From Trileptium ribeirensis (Eukaryota > Nematoda > Enoplea > Enoplida > Thoracostomopsidae), in contig JASANE010011941.1 of NCBI GenBank assembly GCA_030248225.1, forward strand, positions 36,965-100,964: 64,000 bases of DNA, written 5' to 3'. This document shows, one piece after another, positions 56,386 through 64,000 of the stretch; position 1 is the first letter of the stretch; each line of letters begins with the position of its first letter. The position numbers and the translations under genes were made by a program. The notes beneath the pieces were generated by a model that searched no databases, had not been told where the DNA came from, and worked only from the letters and a program-made list of their open reading frames with translations.

Positions 56386-58698
56386 TTACAATAAAAATAT
56401 AATATCACTGTTAAGATGTGTCGGCCACGCGTGTTGTGTTGAGTTCCGCTTGTTGAGACAACATAAAGGTTGTTTTTATGTACACATATTCGTGTATAAT
56501 ATTATTTCCAGAATGCTAAAAAGTTCTAAACAATAAAAAACAGAAAATATTGAATAAAAGATAAATTTTATTTTTAAGAATAACTAACCGTATTAAAGTA
56601 AAGGAGTTCCTAATCAAAATAAGAAAAATAATGATAGAGAAGATATTTTTCATAACCCAAGTGTACTTAACCAATTTACTCTTACTAAACTACTACGACT
56701 AAATTCAGTAGAAGTAGTTTCTGTCTAATGTGGTATCGGGGCACAGGCACACCATTAATCAAAACTATTTGACTCAAGCCGCATAAAATTTTTAGAGTTC
56801 CCAGCGCGTTTTTTTCTAGTTGATTCTGATAACTTGCTTTACTGAAACATGACTCAAAATTTTATACGTTACTATTGCCAAAATCGCAGTAAAATGCCAG
56901 GCACATTGTATATATTCATAATTGAATTATCAGTGCAGTGAGTGAACGATCGAAGCGAAGAATTATTACTAGCCGTATAGTGGTGAAACTTAACAATTTC
57001 TGTTACTAGCTTTTCAGGTTGACACGCATAACGTTTCTGGTAGGGTGGATTGATTCGCTGTATAGCTAATGTGAAAGCTCGATTCCAATATCTCCACATA
57101 TAAAAAGCATTGCACGAAAAATTACAGTAATTATTGTACATCAACAACCGGAGTAGAAAACAAGTTCATTTAGTAAAGCAAATAACCTTATATAAGACTG
57201 TATAATGCTTTCCTACGCATTTGGGACAAAAGTGATTTTTAGACGGGCAATAATACACAAAACGATAATATCTCCGTAATCGTTCAATCCATTATTATTA
57301 TTGGCGTTATCTTAGAGAGCAAACCATTGCCTATCCGCACATGGTAGGGTAGGCCGTATTGTCAATATTTACGCTATTGGATTGTGTGAAAATGGGTTTC
57401 TGAATAGGCTTATGAAACCCAAAACACCACTATATCCAGTAGCTACTCGAGCTATATAGTTGGTGTTTGTTTTATTTTGTAGAGCAATTCATTCTCTGTA
57501 TATCTGCACATGGTGTGCTGCTACTGACATTATTTATGCTGTAACGTTGGTATAAAATGTGTTTTTGAATGGGTTCACGAAAACCAAAAACATGAAAACG
57601 ACAAATCTATCTAACCGCATGTATTTTCTGTGTATTTGCAAATCTTCTGTAATCCCTAAATATGAAGCTATTTAGTTATTCAAAAACACGCTGATATTTG
57701 GGTTATTTTGTAAGTTTATATTCGATATAGCAGTGTATGGCTTTGTAAATTATATGTTCAACATTCAGGATTCGCCATCTTTTAGAACGGGCTACTAGTA
57801 TGACTCCTGGGCTAGAATACGCTAGGATAAAACGCTTTAGTATGAAGAACAGATGCTTGCAACTGCAAAAGCTCTAATATTCTCTGTCTTCACTCTTGAA
57901 AATGACAGGACATCCTGTATTCCAGACAATGGCTCAACCATAATCCACTGCAGCAACGGCGCAACGACACAGTCTGCAAAGAATATTACAGTCACCAACA
58001 AATAAATGAGATTAGAGACGGTCGGTAACAAAGTAATCTTTATTCGCAAGCGTATAAGCATAATACACATTGTTTATATACAAGAACAGATATGTGCTCA
58101 TGCAATGCACTCTCGCGTCTCTCACCTGGGGGGGTGATGTTCCAAACCCGAGGATCCAGAGCATGACAACTTCAGTGTGGGTAAGCGAAGTTGCAAAATG
58201 TAGCTGTAAAAGTAAAAAAACGTGTGTCAGTTTGAGGTAAGATTTATAAAAGTTATATGGCATACTGCACTTATCTTAAGTTATCTTATAACATGGCAGT
58301 TTTTGAAACAATTTGTCATAACGATAGACTACTAAAAGTAGAAATAGAATTTTAAAATTACCCGGAGCACCATAAAATTGCAGCCCGATTCTAGAGGGTC
58401 GGGTGACCGTACTGGCAGGGCGGCTTCAGCAGTACACATGACTGGCTAAGCACGACGTGTGTAAGCACACTGTTTATGCATATCCCAATATATAAACACT
58501 ATACCAAAATTAAAATGAGAATAAATACAGTTTTTAGTTTTTTATAACACAATGTTAGCACTTCTAAAATTCAATGACCGTCAGAAAATACATGCGTTAT
58601 TTCTCACCGAAATTGTTAGCTGCTACCGTAAAAAATATGTTGTGTCTAACACACGCTACGTGATAAACAATAAAATATTATGAACAAACACCGCTTAC

Positions 58699-58831
58699 TG
58701 AGCAAACGTAAGCGGAATAGCAATATGAATATCCCTCAACGCATTAGGACCCGCAAAATTCGGCAGGTTGTAACAAATTTACTACGAGTTTCGTCCATTT
58801 CCGGTTGAAAACTTTTACCAAACGATGCTGA
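58699..58831 (-). pseudogene. VPS16: VPS16 exon 12 copy with one-base deletion
   Basis: 133 bases against 134 in the left copy. A G is missing in the codon after GCGGGTCCT, shifting the frame in the VLNALRD block. Confidence 0.85.
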
Positions 58832-61107
58832 CTAAAATGTAAAATAATAAAATGCAAAAAACAATTTAAGTACGTAATTTATTCTGTTGCACGAACAACG
58901 TTTTTTCAAGAAATATTTTCCGCACATTGCATAATGAGTAGTTTTATGCAAGAACAAAAAGCTTTAAAATTTAAACGGATAGTGTGTTCATATAATCTTC
59001 CGCAGCGCAGCTTATACTATAAAAAATGGTTCAAACTTAATTGCCGAATTCACGCTGGTAAGTTTAAACACAATTTTTTTTTGAAATATTTAAATATTTT
59101 ATTTCGGAATTCTAGCGTACCATGAGATGTTGGAAATAATTTCAATGCAAAGTTGACGCTATTTATTCTAAATTTTATAATCTAGAATTAATATTTCCGC
59201 AAATGCTTATATTAGGCGAAACCCGAGCGCTTTGCACAACCACTCGTGGCTTATAGAATTTGTTAGCTACTATTTATATTTTAAATTAATGCGTTTGCAA
59301 ATACTAACCGATAAAGACAAATTTCTTGCTTATAATAATCAAGTAACTTTTCACTACTGTATCTCAGCGAAAACAAACCATTATAAAATAAGTCAAGAAA
59401 CAGATAAATAAACCAATAAATATATTGTATCAATATATAAAGACTAGAGTAAAGAGTCGGAAATCATTCAGTAGATTATCGAAAATACAGTAGTAATAGA
59501 TGTACTAGGAACATCTGGTTAATACAAATTCTAGGTGGGGTCATAGAAATATCGTTCAAATGCGGAATTACGGCCCTGATGCAGTGGTGGACCCAAACAA
59601 CTTGTCTCAGATAAAATAAATTATTTCATTAACAGACCTTCCAAATTGACGAAAACAATTTAAAATAAAAAAAGTAAACCAAGAATGCATCTTGGATAAT
59701 ATAAAAAATCTGAAGTCGAACTGAGCATGAACTGACAATGTTGGCTCATGTCGACTCACAGAGATATTTCACTGCCAATTTATTTCTATACTTACCAAGC
59801 AATAAGCGTGCGCACCTGTTACATCTTGACTTAAGCAACTTTAAGAAATATAGAGAAACATTTGCACCGCACAGATCACGCATAATGTTGTGATGAAAGC
59901 AACTACTACGCCAAGCATGACGCTTAGGGTTTGCTGATATGGTGCGGCGACCTAAACTTGAACTCCTTGTATACTTTTACTGGCTTTCCTAAATTACCTC
60001 GAAAATACCTGAGGGAACCGAAATAACTTCCTGGAAAGAATAGGAATTCTGTTTCCCCAATTTCAACAGAGTACACCAGCATGAAGATGCCTCACGCGAA
60101 TTGGAAAACTGGAAACGAGGAATGCTATAAATGATTCATTGTTTATAGTTAATAACTATGCATACTATATGGTATAACCTGACGACTGGCTACAATTTTG
60201 AACTCCACAAGAAATAAATCAACATATTTTTGGCCCACGGATAGAAATTGGCTTATTTGTGAGCCGCACAGAAAAAAATACATGAGGAATGAAATAGAGA
60301 GAAGCCAAAAATACTTGAAACACATGGAGGAACACCAAAATTAAGACTCAACACCGTCGTTGGAAATCCAATTTTAAACAACACTGGCTATGACAGTATC
60401 GCGAAAATTTTTAAATCTAGTTTACTGCCAAAGAATACTACATGGGAAGCTAAAAGCAAATCCGACACAAACGATCCCACAGCTCCAAGATAAAGGCCTA
60501 AATAGCAGTGAGACCTCTGCACTCCATTTACATGAACAGGGCTTTCTTTTTGACTATCAGGTGCGTGCAATATTTTGTGTGAAATGTTGGACCAGTGTGT
60601 GAAACTCTTCCGTGCTCTGTATTTTAAACATGCGCCATATATACAAAATCTTTGTATTAATATAATGCATCAATTCTACATAAAATACAAACCCCCTAGT
60701 GTATATAACGTTTTGTATTGCAGTATGCACTGTACACCCCTAAGATTAACGCTTGGAGTATGAACTGAATAAGAATTCACGCGTATCATTTTAACGTTTC
60801 CGAATTCTTGTCAAGTTTTTAAACATACGCATGAAGTCGCCAGCTAGTACACTTGTCAATTTTAAGCACCCACTGCTATAATTGAAGCAAATATCAAACA
60901 TGGGTAGATTTTATTTCTATTGTATAAATTTTTTCCGCATTGTGTACACATAAAATACACAGAAAGCTAACCATGGACAATGATTTAAAATATAATTCTG
61001 ATGCAACACAAATGATCTATAGGTCTGGATTGCCAGGCGTAATCTCTTTTTAGATAGCTCTGGACCGCGGCAACAGTGATTTTGACAGTAAGGTTCATTT
61101 CTTGAAC

Positions 61108-61235
61108 CTTGAGTAATTTCTCTTGAGGTCAGGATCAGAAGCCGCGCGCGCCGCAGCTTTAAGGCACTTGTCACTACGAATCATATTTCCACCTTCAAGC
61201 ATTCCTATATACTCCGATGCTTTGGACGACGCTTT
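61108..61235 (-). pseudogene. VPS16: VPS16 exon 11 copy with frameshift
   Basis: 128 bases against 132. There is a net 3-base loss with changes around NMIRSDKC, and a one-base loss in GACCTCAAGAG that shifts the frame to the end of the exon. The donor also differs (GTTCAAG). Confidence 0.85.
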
Positions 61236-62341
61236 CTGAAATACAAAAGAAACTACATAAATTCTCATTTCTACGGCTTGCGTGAATATCCATGTTAAAC
61301 CAGGTCTTATATTGCATAGCAAGCATAATAAGAAAATGCACCTGGGTATACAATATTTGCAGCACGAACAGCAGATACAGTTTCTAAAACTTTACCGATA
61401 TATGATACATTTAATCGCACTTACAAAATCCATTAAAGGTTAATTAATCCATAATTTGATGTCATTTGGTTATCTTAAATAATGGTTGCGATAAAATGCT
61501 ATACACACTGAGACACAGTGCTGGCGCTTGCGTACTATACTAGCAATAATTATTATTTAATTCTAACGGCACCATCTCATGGAAAACAGAGAGATGTCAC
61601 CAATTTTTACAAAAAAAACGACACTAAATGCAATGTTATTTGACTTCTTCATTTGCTAAAAATTTTGGCAAGTGGCATAACGGTGATCCAGTGATCTGGA
61701 ATACTTCAATGATGTTGTAATGGAGACGCTAAAATTTACTAGTTACCTTAAACGTGTATTGCGCGCTAAAAGAATTTTTAAAGGTTTAGTTTCATTTTAT
61801 TCATTCGTTCCAACTTTAGCAAGTGTTTTTTGGTAAAAATTTCATATCTTAATGTCAGCTTGAAGTAGTTGCTATCGGGGAAGCAATAATTTGTCTGCTG
61901 GAACCTCAGTTTCGAATGGACGCGAAGTTGCGTGCCCCCGCTTTTTTGCACTAGGATTAAAAGCGTTTTACCTATTTTCACTTTGGTGAAGTTAGTATTA
62001 CCTATATGTAGCTTAGGGCAAGGGGCGGTCATATGAAATATTTCTTTATATTTTTATGATAATGTATAAATTATTCCCATATTACTGATATACCTTTAGG
62101 TCATTAATTTCAGTCCGGATTTTCAGAGTGTCTCGGTTTCTGTTCTGCTTCTTTCCGGCGAAAATTTGACCACCAAAAAATTGGGGTGAGCAGAGACCCA
62201 TTACAGGTTACGCTCGGTACAGACGCAAACTTCCCGTTACCTACGCTTACAGCCAAGCAATTTACGACGATCTGTTGTTATCGATGCGATTTTCGAAAAG
62301 AAACTTTAACTCAAGAATAACCAAAGAACATCGAAAACCAC

Positions 62342-62399
62342 TTCAAACTCAGAATACGCCTCCATCAACAGAGTGCCAGGAGCACCTAAAACTGATAAT
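62342..62399 (-). pseudogene. VPS16: VPS16 exon 10 copy with replaced 5' half
   Basis: The 3' half (GAPGTLLMEAYSEFE) is kept with one Ala-to-Thr change. The acceptor and first dozen codons of the left copy are replaced by an unrelated block of about 50 bases that offers a new TTTCAG. The donor reads GTGGTT instead of GTGAGT. Confidence 0.75.
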
Positions 62400-64000
62400 C
62401 TGAAAGACCCAGAATTTAGCAGTCCTCATGATAAACAACAGTTAATAGTCATCACTCAAACATTATCAATCAATCAGTAGTTACCATTACCAGTTATCAA
62501 TCAAAGCAAACCAAACCAAAACTTCAAAGTGAACAATTTTATTTTATTTAAAACACATGGAAGTTGAAAGTCGACATCAATTTTTATTTATACAGTTCTG
62601 ACTGAGTTAAGTGACACGATCGAAGTGAAAAATTTTAGGAAGCCGTGAGCAGCGGTGAAATTTGAGATTTCCAGTTTTTGGTTTTTAATGGTGACGCACA
62701 TAGCTCAACTTTGGCTGGGCAGATTGATTTAAGCGATAGCTCATTTGAAAAATTCTTGAATTCCCTAACTGTGCCATTTAGCTAGGAACGAAAACCAACT
62801 GGACATCTCCACCCCTTATCCTACCGAAAAAGCGTGCTAAATGTGGTTGGGTCTGGTCTGGAGTAAACCCCAAAACATTAATTATTATTATAGCTCGGCA
62901 ACCTTGTGTGAAATCGGACGTCACTTTGTAGAGCAAGTAATCCTCTATAAAACTGTAATGCTTTGCTACGAGGCTCTCTTATGGTGCAGGATTTTGGGTC
63001 AAAACGGGTTCCAAAATAAGCTAATTACACCCAAAATATCTGATAATGATCATATCTCCACAAACACTCGAGTGGTGTTTTTGGTCTCATTTTGTAGAAT
63101 CATTCATCCTCTGATGTAACTGCAAAAATAGTGTGTGGCTATCGTGATTATTTACGCTACATGGTTGGATCAAAAGTGTTTTGCAATGGGCCCATGGGAC
63201 CCAAATTACACGAAAATTATAATATCTCCGTAATCATTCGAGCTATATACGTGTTTAGGTTTCGTTTTGTAGAGAAATCCATTGTGACTTTTGTTATTTT
63301 ATGCGCAGTATAAACATAGCTACGTACTTATCTGTAAATTACATATCCAAAACTCAGAATGCACCATCTTGGCCATAAAACAAGCTGCCAGTTTATAACT
63401 TAAACGCAAAAAAACATTGGTCACAAAATACGACCAGTGGTTCTGAGTCCTGCGCTAAAATTACTATTAAAACAAAACAAAAACAATATATAGCAAGATA
63501 CATTCAAACTACATATTCATCGAAAAAAAATTTTCATTAATTTTCAAAATTATCCATGGTGAAGTATTTATTCTGTTGAAAACATTTCCGTAGCGATGAC
63601 CTGTTCTGCATTCCTTGAATACCGATAGAAACTAATTCATCGCCATAGTGATTATATCAGTAATACTCTGATTGTGCTTAAAATAAAACGTTAAAATAAC
63701 AAAATTCATATAACGAACAAGATTCAATCAAAGAGCGGTAGAAGTGAGAAAAGGACACCAAATTGCAATAACGCTTCAAAACCACATGCCAAGAGGAACA
63801 GACTGTACTTTTGAAATTGTGGTCCGGAACTATATAAAAGAACCAGATTCTAATTTTATACATATAATCTAGTATATTACGCATGTAGCACGCTACATAT
63901 ATTTCATATATCATTATTTCAACATGTTAGCCTCTCCTGCAGCGCTGTAGTACCCCACTTTACAAATATCTATGTTTGCTAATTTTCCCCATGTCCTACC

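Larger units (their letters stand above)
52760..64000 (-). repeat. Right arm of the giant inverted repeat, continues past the window
   Basis: Reverse complement of 40402-51540, still pairing at the last base. Differences include scattered indels, clustered substitutions (for example 61860-62030 against 42361-42545) and a replaced block at the VPS16 exon 10 copy. It carries damaged copies of VPS16 exons 11-13, an altered exon 10, an intact exon 14, family B at 54471-55514 and family C at about 56932-57812 and 62602-63452. Otherwise it holds only intronic sequence. Confidence 0.93.

Noticed and set aside
1..64000. CRISPR array, bacterial operon or phage region
   Set aside because: No direct repeats with unique spacers, no operon-like gene packing, and clear spliceosomal introns and animal transposons instead.

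Overview
The window is nuclear DNA from an animal, most likely an invertebrate. It is AT-rich, with short exons, GT-AG introns of 0.2 to 8 kb, and many transposon remnants. I see nothing bacterial: no operons, no ribosome binding sites and no CRISPR array. I cannot name the species.

The main gene is VPS16 on the + strand. VPS16 is a core subunit of the HOPS and CORVET membrane-tethering complexes. I assembled it from splice sites and family similarity: fifteen exons between 17187 and 51774. All intron phases agree. The exons run from near the N-terminus (Vps16_N beta-propeller) into the alpha-solenoid (Vps16_C). The first exon is uncertain and the last exons, including the part that should bind VPS33, are not recognised in the window.

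Region by region. 1-215: start of an unknown minus-strand gene that runs off the left edge. 1-17 kb: transposon-rich DNA with a TIR element with poly-G sub-repeats, a family of about 1 kb elements with tandem cores (called B here), tRNA-like SINEs, two LINE 3' fragments, a hAT element with a perfect 8-bp target duplication, a weak candidate gene at 7.2-7.6 kb and a CpG-rich block at 15.1-15.45 kb. 17-40 kb: VPS16 exons 1-9. Their largest intron holds a decayed, 5'-truncated Ty3/Gypsy element in sense orientation. 40.4-64 kb: a very large inverted repeat folding back near 52.2 kb, so VPS16 exons 10-14 occur twice, in opposite orientations. The right arm continues past the window.

The inverted repeat is the most remarkable feature. 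Four VPS16 exons are intact in the left arm and damaged or altered in the right arm (indels, a lost splice acceptor, a replaced exon start). One exon is intact in the right arm and badly damaged in the left. Neither arm alone encodes the protein. The turn contains an abnormal G-homopolymer stretch. This suggests either an assembly fold-back or haplotype join, or a real, decaying inverted duplication. The sequence alone does not decide, but long-read mapping would.
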